Shown here piece after piece: positions 11,501-21,423 of a stretch of DNA of 64,000 nt; the stretch's first letter is position 1; the number at the start of each line of letters is the position of its first letter. The translations under genes and the position numbers were made by a program. The stretch comes from Anastatus disparis (taxonomy: Eukaryota > Arthropoda > Insecta > Hymenoptera > Eupelmidae): NCBI GenBank assembly GCA_017163975.1, contig JAFFSR010000249.1:8766001-8830000 (forward strand), in the 5' to 3' direction. The notes under the pieces were generated by a model, which saw only the letters and a program-made list of their open reading frames with translations, was not told the DNA's origin and did no database searches.

Positions 11501-12398
11501 TAGTAGTAGAGCTTGACTCTTTTATGACGGCATGATGAGGGAGATAAAATCCCTCTTCAATCGTATTAGAAATTTCCGACATATGCCCAAGTTTTATATA
11601 TTCATTTATAACTTCAGAATATTTTTCCTGAAAAGTTATATTTTTCTTGAATTTATTTATCAACGAATACAAGCGCTTTATTGCTTGATTTCGCGATTCG
11701 CCTATTGGGCTACAGTCGTTTTTGAATGGAAGAGCGACTACATATCTTCCATCTTTATTTCGCGACACGTTATCGACAAAATGTTTTTCACACTGTAACT
11801 CTTCCGTTGATTGATGATTTATTGCAGTGTCATTTTCTATTTTCCAGAATTTTTCAATATCAAAGTGTAATTGTGTATAATTACACATTGATCTATTTGT
11901 TGCCTTTTTATTACTCATACTTCCACCCACAATCCAGCCTAATCTTGTTTTTTGTAAGTACAAGTCCATATTGTCACTTGCAAGATTTATTTGTCCAATA
12001 CAAAATGTAGATAGGGTGGGTCCTGACCCTAATAAAATATCGACGGGTGCAGGCTTAAAAAATTCTGGATCAGCCAGCTTAATATTTGCTGGAATAGGGA
12101 TATTTTCCCTTTTTACTGCTTCGCTTGGAGCAGCGTCCGATATTGTCGGTATAGTAAGAAACTTAAGTTTCTTACTATATACATTTTGCGTCGATTGAAT
12201 GGTAGCTGTTACTATGTATTTGGTAAACGTTGACATACCATTCAATGCTTCGACAGGTATACGGCACCTTTCCTTCGGCAAATTCAGCCTATCGACTAAC
12301 CTTTCAGTTATAAAATTATCTGTTGAGCAGGTATCGAGTAAGGCTCGACATTTTATATATTTTTGCTCATTGCCAACATTTATTACGGCACTTGTCAT
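8547..12398 (-). CDS. pol: BEL/Pao protease-RT-RNaseH-integrase
   Basis: This 1283-codon frame encodes in order: an aspartic protease (LLDTCSTDNF near residue 20, the D-T/S-G-like site), reverse transcriptase (KLRVVFDGSA near 300, SADIEKMYRQI near 347, LYVDNLLTG near 425), RNase H (GFCDASSKGYGA near 600), and an integrase with an H-H-C-C zinc-binding region (CVRC near 935) and a catalytic core (GIDYCGPF, IYSDNATNF, then the Glu in GLWEATVKL). Length and domain order fit BEL/Pao. It is in the same frame as gag, separated by one TGA at 12459-12461 and 20 sense codons, so the ATG at 12396-12398 need not be the true start. The RT box reads YVDN rather than the usual YVDD; the codon is AAT. No other lesion is seen. 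Confidence 0.93.
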   Translation of the reverse strand: MTSAVINVGNEQKYIKCRALLDTCSTDNFITERLVDRLNLPKERCRIPVEALNGMSTFTKYIVTATIQSTQNVYSKKLKFLTIPTISDAAPSEAVKRENIPIPANIKLADPEFFKPAPVDILLGSGPTLSTFCIGQINLASDNMDLYLQKTRLGWIVGGSMSNKKATNRSMCNYTQLHFDIEKFWKIENDTAINHQSTEELQCEKHFVDNVSRNKDGRYVVALPFKNDCSPIGESRNQAIKRLYSLINKFKKNITFQEKYSEVINEYIKLGHMSEISNTIEEGFYLPHHAVIKESSSTTKLRVVFDGSAKSSTGTSLNETLMVGPTIQDDIFSLLLRFRLHNYVMSADIEKMYRQILIREEDRKYQRILWQQEGEIKTFRLNTVTFGLAPAPFLAIRCLWQLAADEGHKFPLAAEILKRDLYVDNLLTGAETIEKAREIRRQITELLKLGKFNLRQWAANDLKILHDLNKEQIDANFQFEAEQPLKTLGISWIAKNDCISYKVNFEKTFAARSKRSILSEIAKIFDPLGLVGPIILYAKIIMQEIWKENLNWDESVSSCIYAKWLEFCTQLSLINNIIFERKVLLSHARSIQLHGFCDASSKGYGACIYLRSYNTNNKIQSQLLCAKSRVAPIKTISIPRLELCAAVLLVNLYKQVINTLNISLNKIIFWSDSTITLHWIKASPHVLKTFVANRISEIQSINEPHEWRHVRSNDNPADALSRGQLPSEFMANKIWAKGPEWLTNDEMHWPQVNIPSLNEEMPEMRKGTCLSVHKKTKIKESNAVIDRIFQRFSSFTKLKRFVALILYLKKDKIYSGSLNCQDLINSEKIIIKYIQNIHFEKEISELLNGGEIKRTSKLLTLSPFIDIDGLLRVGGRLKNANLNYSQKYPILLPQSNHITNIIIEEYHTNNYHAGTQSTLCALRQKFWLVDGRNQVRKIIRKCVRCFRANPPTIEYLMGNLPSVRVTQEEVFCNIGIDYCGPFFIKEKKHRNTKRIKAYVAVFVCLVVKAVHLEVVSDLTTEGFLGALKRFIGRRGVPKNIYSDNATNFVSANNELKELNELLSNKSNVEKINNFCVNREINWHFIPPLSPHFGGLWEATVKLFKHHIKRVITDTLFTFEEFNTFVIEVEAILNSRPLTPLSSDPNDPTVLTPGHFIKCNSLTSLPEENFTSTLSNHLSRWQHIQKVRQHFWSRWYKEYINELNIRHKWTTGNHSINENSIVLLKEDNLPSMQWALARVIKVHPGEDGIRAVTVKTAKGEFKRSVKKMALLPIEDNYKDFKKSC

Positions 12399-12452
12399 CA
12401 GCTGATTAGGCGTGCATGATGCTGCCGAAGAAAAGGTTTGATTTATTGTGCT

Positions 12453-12461
12453 TAATTGTCA
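12453..12461 (-). promoter_or_regulatory. gag-pol stop codon with readthrough-type context
   Basis: On the minus strand gag ends TGA CAA TTA and the same frame stays open into pol. STOP-CARYYA is the type I stop-codon readthrough motif described for tobamovirus-type replicase genes and known to work in other eukaryotes. I infer programmed readthrough as the way Gag-Pol is made; a simple nonsense mutation is the alternative. Confidence 0.5.
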
Positions 12462-13730
12462 TGTATTATTTTTCACCGACGTATGTTCGTGCAGAAGGAA
12501 GTTCTGCGGATTTTCGCACACAAAGCATTTTTTTAATCGACATTCTCCTTCGCCGTGGGAATGCGAACATGTTAAGCACAGTTTATTATCCTTTGCTATT
12601 TGCAATCGTTTTGCAACTGATAAATTTAAGAACTTTTTACAGCGGTATATTGGATGCTGTTGATCGTTGCAAAGCGGGCATTTATATTTAGAATTCGAAA
12701 TAAATGCTTGCTTTTTGCCATTCTTGGCGTATTTATTTTTTGACTGAGAATTCTTATCATTATGGCTTTTCGAATCGTATTGCCGATCTTCTTTTTCTTC
12801 TCCGCGTTTTGATAGTCGAGCTGCAGTAGCGTATAAGAAATTTATCATATCGTCGAGATGGGGAAAAACACCGTGTCTTAGTGACTCCTCCCATTTCTCG
12901 GCGGTCTTTTTATGAAGCTTTTCCTCTAAATTTTGCACGAGGATTTCCGGACTAACATTAACGCCAAGGGTAGCCAAGGATTCAACGTGCTGTTGCGTGT
13001 CGTCTGCAAGTTTCCGTAAACCCTCCGCGGTTTCGCGTTCCTGCACGGGCAGTCGTAATATCAAACTAAGATGCCTAGAGATAATTAATCGATTATCCGC
13101 ATATGATTTTTTTAATAAGTCCCACGCGCGTTGATAGTTATCACTCGTGATACTCATCGTTTTTATTTTCTTAGCAGCTTCGCCTTTTAACGACGCTTTC
13201 AAGTATTGTAATTTTTCTACATTACTTAGGTCATCTTGCCGATCAATTATAGCGGTAAAAGAATCTTTGAATGAGAGCCATTCTTCGTACCGACCGTCGA
13301 AGGTAGGTAAAGAAGCTTCAGGTAGTCTGACTCTTCTTTTTTTCATATTATTACTATCGGGATTTTCCGTATTTCTATTTTCATTTTGAAACGATCCCGA
13401 TGTATTGGCAATTATTATTGGTTCACGTCGCGAAGGGACAGCTAACACTAAATTTTCGGCTTCCGCGAGAAGATCAAGATAATCATCTTGAATTTTAAAG
13501 CGTTCTGTTATTTGTGAACCCTTATTTTCCGTGTCTAACGTTTCTATTTTTTCTTGGATTGCCTCGAATGGTTGACACGTAGATTTAAATTTTTCTAAGC
13601 GAAGGCTAAGTTTAACAAGATTGGGCGCTTGCAATTTATAATCTTCAAGAAATTTTCTAAAATTTGTTAATTGTGCTTTAATTACACCACGTTTACGGGT
13701 TAAATCTCCGAGTTCTTTTTCGTTTGTCAT
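12459..13730 (-). CDS. gag: BEL/Pao Gag protein
   Basis: A 423-codon frame starting at an ATG 377 bases inside the 5' LTR. N-terminal ~110 residues are charged and predicted coiled coil-like. Residues ~140-300 carry LPTFDGRYEEWLSFKDSF and following helices typical of the Gag region conserved in BEL/Pao elements. The C-terminal part (~345-415) has cysteine/histidine knuckles (CPLC...HPIYRC, CLTCSHSHGEGEC, CFVC), expected to bind the RNA genome. The frame ends with a single TGA and continues open into pol. Confidence 0.92.
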   Translation of the reverse strand: MTNEKELGDLTRKRGVIKAQLTNFRKFLEDYKLQAPNLVKLSLRLEKFKSTCQPFEAIQEKIETLDTENKGSQITERFKIQDDYLDLLAEAENLVLAVPSRREPIIIANTSGSFQNENRNTENPDSNNMKKRRVRLPEASLPTFDGRYEEWLSFKDSFTAIIDRQDDLSNVEKLQYLKASLKGEAAKKIKTMSITSDNYQRAWDLLKKSYADNRLIISRHLSLILRLPVQERETAEGLRKLADDTQQHVESLATLGVNVSPEILVQNLEEKLHKKTAEKWEESLRHGVFPHLDDMINFLYATAARLSKRGEEKEDRQYDSKSHNDKNSQSKNKYAKNGKKQAFISNSKYKCPLCNDQQHPIYRCKKFLNLSVAKRLQIAKDNKLCLTCSHSHGEGECRLKKCFVCENPQNFLLHEHTSVKNNT

Positions 13731-14085
13731 AGTTGCGCAAGGTGGTAAGGGAATAGAAATGGAAAAAAAGCAATTCTTAAATCAACGAGCTTACCTTATT
13801 GATGCGAGCTTTGATGAATGCGATGTAATTCTGCAAGATCGCCTTACTTGTCCCAGCCTTAATCCTCGATTCTTATTATCGCCTCTATTATTTTCCAAGC
13901 CAAAATATTTGATGCGTGGTGATTATGTAGAAATCTTTGTGGACGAGGTCTTGAATTCAGGATCTCACTTGTTATTATTTGATAACACGTATCACAGAAC
14001 TGTGTAACTATTTGTTACGAATGAGTCACAACACACACGAACAATTGCTATTGGCACTTGTAATTAAATTATTTTATCACTGATT

Positions 14086-14107
14086 TAATCCGGCTGTCGA
14101 AGGACCA
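14086..14107 (-). promoter_or_regulatory. Primer-binding site, tRNA-Tyr-like
   Basis: Directly inside the 5' LTR the minus strand reads TGGTCCTTCGACAGCCGGATT. Its first 11 bases complement the CCA end and acceptor stem of tRNA-Tyr (..TCGAAGGACCA), and after two extra bases GCCGGATT complements the T-stem. tRNA-Tyr identity rests on my memory of the conserved tRNA sequence. Confidence 0.65.
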
Positions 14108-15067
14108 TGGAAAAAAGTGTAGTTATATTTCTGCACTTTATGGTTACTTCGAAACTTAATCCGAAGTAACTGTTTTTGATGTTTTATTTTTTATTTGGTG
14201 TTTGAAATGAATAAATATAATTATTTAATTTCACTATTTTTAATAATTAACTATAAAATTACAATGTTTTTATGTCTATACTAATTATATAAATATTACA
14301 AAGATTAAAACAGTATTACAAAATGCGTATGTTCACTCTATTTGAGTGTTATGTCTTAAGTTATTCTCTATTTGAGAATCTAAAAAGTATTTCCGTTGTT
14401 CTTTATTTGAGAATCAAGAGGGATCAGTTGTTCTCTATTTGAGAATCTACAAGTATCTTCTCTATTTGAGAATCTACAAGTATCTTCTCTATTTGAGAAT
14501 CTACAAGTATCTTCTCTATTTGAGAATCTAAAGGTATCTGGTTAAAAATTTTGTTTTTGAGACGCTGCATCCCTTGGCCAGTTATCCCACTATTTTAGAA
14601 AATTATTATATTTTATTTTTATTGGTAGAGACTTATTAAGTAGGCGGATCCTTTTTCCACTCTTCAACTTTCAGAAAACTTACAAACAAGTCAATAAAAT
14701 CCATATGTCTCGCAGAGTGCGAAAATATGGTTAATTGCCTGTTCATAAATTTTCGAAAGAAATTAGTGTTGGAAAAAATAAGAAACCCTTTTTTTTGTCT
14801 CTTTCCAATTTTTTGCTCTGTTATAGAGAAAGCACTGTATTGCTTTCAACACATGAAAAGTTTTACGTTTATTATATTATATTTTAAAGAAAGTTATTCT
14901 CTTTCAAAATCTGGCGAAGGGCTGCAGCTATTAAAAATACTAAACATATTTATTTTATTATATAGCAACTAAGTAAATATGAAACTTAAAAGAAACATTT
15001 GTTCAAAAAAAATATAAGCATCTTAAATAAAAATATTTTAACTTAATTCCTATTTCACTACGCAACA
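14108..15067 (-). repeat. 5' LTR of the BEL element
   Basis: Matches the other LTR but has two additional copies of a 27-bp unit built on CTACAAGTATCTTCTCTATT (14446-14530). It is therefore 55 bp longer than the 3' LTR. Confidence 0.95.
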
Positions 15068-17377
15068 GTGACTATATAAAACCTTACGAGTCTCAAACAT
15101 AACCTGAAAATAAATTTGAAAATTTCAAAATGGCCTGTACATTACGGTATAAATGCATACTTATTTTTGACTTTTAGAAACTTTACTTTTCATAAAATCT
15201 ATCATTCATATTTTCTGCAGATTTTTGTAAGAATGGTGGAAAGTACCTAAAATATCAAAAAACTGAAAATTTTATAGATTTATAGCATTTTAGAGCTCTA
15301 TTGCATTCTGATCATGAAAATAACACTAAATACACGTTAAGCGATCAAAACAATCTCCTAAATATCGATATTCAGTCGGATTTATATCATATGTATCCAT
15401 AAAATACGAGAATAAGCTTAAAAAAATCGTTTTTCGACCAAAAGACTCCTGTAGTCTTTTTATTACCATCCTAAACTATAATTTCACCACTCCTTTTTCA
15501 AAGTAACCTTAAAAATTTATTCACTGACCAATAACCTCCTTGATATTGATTGTTAATCTTATTCAGTAGGATTTTTGGCCGAAAGATATGAAATTAACCT
15601 CAAAATATTCATTTAGTGACTAAAAGTGATCTCAACTATCATTTTTCTGTCGTATTCAAAATAACATATTTGACAATAAAATATATTGGAGGATTCTAAG
15701 AAGTTCTCACTGCAATTGTTTATATTGTTCTGTGCGATATTTTGTCAAGTACCACGAAAATATCGCAAAATAATGCGCCAAATAAATAACTAATTTTTTA
15801 TTCGCTTACTATTTGCTATTCATTATTTTTCTTTATAATTCAGTTGAATTCAGTTTTTAATTTTAAAAATAATTATTTAATAATAATTTGGTGATAAAAT
15901 ATTTTTAAAAAAATTTTGTAAAAAAAAATCGTATGTACCGAGGTTTGAACCCACGATCAAAACAAAAAATAATACATGCTTATCAAACCCTCCACAAGTT
16001 CAATCACATTTAAATTTTAACTTAAATGATTTTAATTACCTCATATTTTTATATATCACGTTCTTTAATTAAGGGCATGGGTTCAAACCTGGGTACACAC
16101 AATTTTTTTCTGCAAAATTTTTTTAAAAATATTTTATTACCAAATCATTATTAAATAATTATTTTTAAAATTAAAAACTGAATTCAACTGAATTATAAAG
16201 AAAAATAATGAATAGCAAATAGTAAGCGAATAAAAAATTAGTTATTTATTTGGCGCATTATTTTGCGATATTTTCGTGGTACTTGACAAAATATCGCACA
16301 GAACAATATAAACAATTGCAGTGAGAACTTCTTAGAATCCTCCAATATATTTTATTGTCAAATATGTTATTTTGAATACGACAGAAAAATGATAGTTGAG
16401 ATCACTTTTAGTCACTAAATGAATATTTTGAGGTTAATTTCATATCTTTCGGCCAAAAATCCTACTGAATAAGATTAACAATCAATATCAAGGAGGTTAT
16501 TGGTCAGTGAATAAATTTTTAAGGTTACTTTGAAAAAGGAGTGGTGAAATTATAGTTTAGGATGGTAATAAAAAGACTACAGGAGTCTTTTGGTCGAAAA
16601 ACGATTTTTTTAAGCTTATTCTCGTATTTTATGGATACATATGATATAAATCCGACTGAATATCGATATTTAGGAGATTGTTTTGATCGCTTAACGTGTA
16701 TTTGGTGTTATTTTCATGATCAGAATGCAATAGAGCTCTAAAATGCTATAAATCTATAAAATTTTCAGTTTTTTTATATTTTAGGTACTTTCCACCATTC
16801 CTAGAAAAATCTGCAGAAAATATGAATGATAGATTTTATGAAAAGTAAAGTTTCTAAAAGTCAAAAATAAGTATGCATTTATACCGTAATGTACAGGCCA
16901 TTTTGAAATTTTCAAATTTATTTTAAGGTTATGTTTGAGACTCGTAAGGTTTTATATAGTCACTAAATATATGCGTTTTATCGTCTTCTTTTATCTCAAT
17001 TTCGAATTTTGAAGTTCCATTAAGAATTCACCTAATTATAGCAAAAAAACCCGAAAAACACGTTTTTTGAGGTTATGAAGCCAATTTTGACCATAGGGAT
17101 CTGAAACTTTCAGGATTTTAGTTTTTTGACAAGACAAAAAAATAAGCAAAGTTTCGGGGAAATCCGAGTTAAGGCCATTTTTACATGCTTATTCGGCTAT
17201 ACTCTTTAAGTATTTAACTTTTACTTCGTTTCATCTTTTATACATTTTTTTGTAAGAGTCTTAATTGTTTGATTATTTAAGTTCTTATAAACACTCCTTC
17301 TTACTATATTTAAAAAAATGTCAATATCTTGGTCTGGGAGGCCTATTCAATAAAAAAAAAATATGGGTCAATTTTCA

Positions 17378-18245
17378 TCGATAAAAAATTTTTTAACAAA
17401 AAAAAACCGATTTCAAAAACATTGCACTAAAAAATAACAAATAATATATTATCCTTAGAAATTATACGCATACTACGCATCTAACACATGTGTAGCGAAC
17501 ATATAGACTATCTAATTATTTGTAAGAGCACAAACGAATTATTTTTTTATTAAGCGGCTTACAAAGAAATTAGCTAATAGGTAAGACAATATATACATAT
17601 AAATATTAGAATTTTTGGAGTCGGTGCCAGCCTAAAAAAATTACTTCAAATTTAAAAAAAAATTTTGAGAGCAAACAAAGGAAGCATTAAATACTTGATG
17701 AAACGTTAAAAACTATTAAGAAAACTATTCATACAAATATTTATTATAACATTTTTTTTAGATTTGAGGCAATCTTTTTATGCTTGCACCGACTCCAAAA
17801 ATTCTAATTTTTTTATTTTTATATTGTTTCACCTATTAGCTAATTTCTTTGTAAGCAGTCTAATAAAAAAATAATTTATTTAGGCTTTTGCAAATAATTA
17901 GATAGTCTATATGTTCGCCACACATGTGTTAGATGCGTAGTATGCGTACAATTTCTAAGGATAATATATTATTTGTTATTTTTTAGTGCAATGTTTTTGA
18001 AGTCAGTTTTTGTTGTTAGAAATTTTTTATTTTATACTTTTTAGTGAAACTTTTTACTAAAAGAACAAATATGAGTAGACCTACTGATTAAATATTTAAC
18101 GTCGCCATAAAAAAATTGCCTCAAATCTAAAAAACATATGTTACTACTAACTAATGAAAATATTTTTGTAAATAATTTTCTTAATATTTTTTAACGTTTC
18201 ATTAGGCACCCATCGCTTCCTTTGTCTACTTCCAGAATTTTTTTT
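17378..18245. repeat. Compound inverted repeats
   Basis: 17378-17631 pairs with 17790-18035 (both contain CACATGTGT, GCGTAGTATGCG and GGAGTCGGTG or complements). A second inverted pair overlaps it: 17620-17775 with 18110-18245 (AAACGTTAAAAA...CAAAGGAAGC). No coding sequence. Likely one foldback element with a duplicated or switched arm. Confidence 0.7.
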
Positions 18246-18874
18246 TCAAATATTTATTAAATTTTTTTTGACTCACCTTCCTTAATATAAAAAATAATTT
18301 CTATACAAATCGAGCATTCCATTGAGAGTTATGCACAAATATAGTAATTTTTTTTGTTTTTAAATAATTAGCTCGCATTAACTCAGTATTAGCCCAGTAC
18401 TTATGAGACACATATGGGACCTTTTTGTAGACATCCTCTATCAGATATAAAAAGATTTTTTAAGATCTATTCAGAACTGCGGAGTTTTAAGGTAACAAAC
18501 AAAAATAAAAAAAAATAAAATAAAATAAAAAATTAAATTGACTTGAGAACTTTCTCCTTTTTTGAAGTCGGTTAAAAATATATTGAACATCGTAATGAAA
18601 AAACTCAATTCAAAACCAATTAAGTTTTGTTTGCATTTTAAAAACAAAAAAAAATTTGTTATAATTCAGTTTTTGTTTTTGAAAACAAAACTAAAAGAAA
18701 ACTAATAATTTTTAAATCTTTTTGAAATATTTCATGAAATAACTTATGATGAGGGTAAAAGTAAGTAAAATATAAAAAAAGAAAAGAAAAATTTAATCTG
18801 TATTTTTATATTACGTATTACTAAGAATAATATTTTATTAGATAAGATCAAAATTATTATTATAATAACATATA

Positions 18875-19697
18875 CAGCACCGCTGGAAAGTTCGGAAACA
18901 TTTTTTTTTTCAAAGACTCAAATTCAAATCGTGATATCTCAGAAATGCTTTGATGAATTTAAAAATTTCAAACAGTGTTTTAAAGATCAGACAAAATAAT
19001 ATCTTTTTATAAGGTGTAGAATATTTTAAACTCTTACTTAACTTAATTTTTTAATGATTGAAAATTTTTGAATTTTTACGAATTTTTGAATGTCAATCAA
19101 TCAACTGTAACTTTTTAAAGAATTGATGAAATTAAAAAATTCGAAATCGATTACAAAGTAAAAAAAATTTCCTGAATGATTGTCTTTAATTAATTTTTAA
19201 TATCTATTTCATGTGCAGAGATACAAGCGTTCGAAAATGGTGCAAATAAGAAAATAATTTTTCAGGCGCAATAACATTTTCCATGGTTCTTCATGTTTTA
19301 GTGTGCTTACAACTGTAGTTTATATATAAATTGTGTATAGATTGAATTTACAATATAATGTTGTAAATAGATGCCGAAATATGAAAAAAATATGGAATAT
19401 TTTATTGCACCTGAAAAATTATTTTGTTATTTGCTCCATTTTCGCACGCTTGTAACTCTACACACGAAATAGATATTAAAAATTGATCAAAGACAATCAA
19501 AATTCAAAAATTTTCAATCATTAAAAAATTAAGTTAAAAAGAGTTTAAAATATTCTACAGCTAATAAAAAGATAGTATTTTGTCTGATCTTTAAAACGCC
19601 GTTTGAATTTTTTAAATTCATCAAAGCGTTTCTGAGATATCATGATTTGAATTTGAGTCTTTAAAAAAAAATGTTTCCGAACTTTTGAGCGGTACTG
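18875..19697. mobile_element. Tc1/mariner-type hairpin MITE, 823 bp
   Basis: The left end CAGCACCGCTGGAAAGTTCG and right end (complement of CAGTACCGCTCAAAAGTTCG) are inverted and each is flanked by TA (18873-18874, 19698-19699). The inverted match continues through most of the element to a centre near 19300-19370. TA duplication and a CAGTACC-type terminus fit Tc1/mariner. No transposase is encoded. Confidence 0.85.
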
Positions 19698-19699
19698 TA

Positions 19700-20876
19700 T
19701 AACAGCATGAATTAATTTTGAAATAACATCATAAAATGATTTAATGTTTAAATGATTTAAAAAGGACTTTAAAATATAACGAGATTATTTTAAAAAGAAT
19801 TTTTGAAATAATACATAAAAGCATCACAATGTGATCATAAAAATATTTCCAGAAAAGAAACTAAAGTCATAGTATGAAATATTACATGATTTCTTGCTAA
19901 AAGAACTTTGAAAGGACTTTTTGTAAAGAAACAAAAAATATTACAGAAATCTTCTTACGATTCCAACCATAGAATCATTTAAATAGATTTTGAAGATTAT
20001 TGAATATGTTCTTTTACAAAATCATTTCAAGGATCTTTCATGCAATATTTCATAAAATCTTATGGTAAATTCTCACGAAATATTGCATAAAATAATTTAA
20101 AAATCTTTTAAAAATTATTTATGTAATAACTTATAATACGAAGAAAAGTTATTACATGAATGTTTGGTGAAAAGACTGAAAGGAATTCCGAAAAGAAAAT
20201 AAGAAACATTATAGAAATCTTCTTACAATTCTAATCATAGAATTATTTAAATATATTTTCAGGATTATCAAAAGTATTATTTTACAAAATCGTTTCAAGG
20301 TTCTTTCAGAAAGCTTTTATGCAATATTTCATAAAAATTTTAGGTAATATAAATAAAATTATTTATTTAGAATGAAAATTATAATATAAAAACTAAAAAT
20401 TCAAATCTTTAACTCAGAGATGGAACGATTTACTAATCTTATCCCACAGCATGAATGAATCTTGAAACAATTCATTAAAATAATTGAAAAAAAACTTTAA
20501 AATAAACCAAACTTATTTTCAAAACAATTTATAGAATAATATATATAAAAATTAAAAATGATTTCACAATAAAGATTATAAAAAAAATAAAGTTAAAACA
20601 TGTAATATTACATGAATTCATGCTGAAAGGACTTTAAAAGGACTTTTTGAAAGAAAACGTGAAACAACAGAATCATTTAGGAATATTTTCAGGGTTATTT
20701 TATAATTTATCAGCTTGATAGCGGTTGTTGATTTTTACGTTCTTTACTTTTCTCTTAGCGCTTACTCTCTTACTCTCGCAAGCGGTAAGAGTACTTTCTG
20801 TTTCATATATAAGGAACGAATCTAAAATGGCAACTAAACTGCGATGTCTCTTTAATAATGTTAAAATGTTATTGTA
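19700..20876. other. AT-rich repeat remnants, no gene seen
   Basis: Two diverged copies of a block are seen at about 19840-20090 and 20130-20350 (TTGCTAAAAGAACTTTGAAAGG / GAAATCTTCTTACRATTC / AGGRTTATY / CAATATTTCATAAAA). A third partial copy lies at 20620-20700. No open frame of note. Confidence 0.5.
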
Positions 20877-20888
20877 ACCATTATTTGT

Positions 20889-21315
20889 GAGCTGGGCTGT
20901 GGCACAGTCGGTAAGAGCATTAGATTCGTATTCTCGGAGGACCGTGGATCGAATCCCGCTCGCGGCTGTTTTTCAAGCAAGCACTTCTGTTGCATGTGCT
21001 TTGTTCTTATGAACACACTTACGAGCTCCATCGTTAAAGGACGAAAAGTAACTCAGTTTCTTAAGGCAGCTGGCTTGCGTCCTAGTGGATCGGGGTTTGA
21101 CTCCCTGGGGAAATTGGGAAAAACAATTTTCGTAGTTTTCCGTGGGGAAGAGAATCCGAAGAACGCAAAAAATACAAAATAGAGAGTTCCTCAGAACAAC
21201 ACAAAAACTAATAATAAAAAGTCCCCTTGACGCAAAAAATAATTAATAAAATAAAAATTGATGATGGCCTATGATTAAAAATCCAAAGGCCAATTAAAGA
21301 AGAAGAAGAAGAAGA
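20889..21315 (+). mobile_element. tRNA-derived SINE with 12-bp target duplications
   Basis: The 5' head from 20889 has a polymerase III A box (TGGCACAGTCGGTAAGAG, 20900-20917) and B box (GGATCGAATCC, 20946-20956). The 3' end is an (AGA)n run preceded by GGCCTATGATTAAAAATCC and AAGGCCAATTAA. ACCATTATTTGT occurs at 20877-20888 and again at 21316-21327, giving clear duplication of the target. The tRNA source is not certain. A second fragment of the same 3' tail lies inverted at 49270-49335. Confidence 0.9.
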
Positions 21316-21359
21316 ACCATTATTTGTAATCCTATAAATAATTATATCCTTATATTCAT

Positions 21360-21361
<2 letters not shown>

Positions 21362-21400
<39 letters not shown>
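21362..21400. repeat. (TA)n microsatellite
   Basis: About 19 TA units, followed by a short AT stretch and then a C-rich array. The only other (TA)n tracts of this size are at 30868-30920 and 37079-37113. Confidence 0.95.
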
Positions 21401-21406
<6 letters not shown>

Positions 21407-21423
21407 GTCGTAAGACAAGATTC

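Larger units (their letters stand above)
7604..15067 (-). mobile_element. BEL/Pao LTR retrotransposon, nearly intact
   Basis: LTRs at 7604-8508 (905 bp) and 14108-15067 (960 bp) begin TGG and end ACA. By eye they differ only by two extra 27-bp tandem units, one single-base length change and about two substitutions, so insertion is recent. Transcribed on the minus strand: leader with primer-binding site, gag (12459-13730), protease-RT-RNase H-integrase (8547-12398), and a polypurine tract at 8509-8524. No envelope gene is present. It interrupts the TTAA hairpin element at 7358-17205. Total length 7464 bp. Confidence 0.95.
7358..17205. mobile_element. TTAA-flanked giant hairpin element, split by BEL
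   Basis: TIRs begin AGAGTATAGCCGAATAAGCA at 7358 and end with the complement at 17205; TTAA lies immediately outside on both sides (7354-7357, 17206-17209). After removing the BEL insertion the element is about 2379 bp and is one almost complete palindrome: left arm 7358-7603 plus 15073-~15955, right arm ~16080-17205, with a loop of about 125 bp. No protein is encoded. TTAA duplication fits piggyBac- or Kolobok-type non-autonomous elements; the TIR sequence alone does not decide. The inner ends of the arms carry B-box-like strings (GGTTTGAACCC at ~15951 and GGGTTCAAACC at ~16079). Confidence 0.85.

Noticed and set aside
12459..12461. TGA as proof that the BEL element is dead
   Set aside because: The near-identical LTRs and the readthrough-type context make programmed readthrough at least as likely; kept as an open question.
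9366..12691. Several + strand open frames opposite the BEL genes
   Set aside because: They are antisense shadows of the gag and pol coding sequence, with no independent motifs.
13759..14007. 82-codon + strand frame beside BEL gag
   Set aside because: It lies in the element's leader on the wrong strand and has no recognisable domain.
20889..20972. Functional tRNA gene
   Set aside because: A and B boxes are present but the sequence does not fold into a clean cloverleaf and is followed by a SINE body and tail with target duplications.
20994..21182. 62-codon frame within the SINE
   Set aside because: It lies in the body of a tRNA-derived SINE with target duplications; such elements are non-coding.
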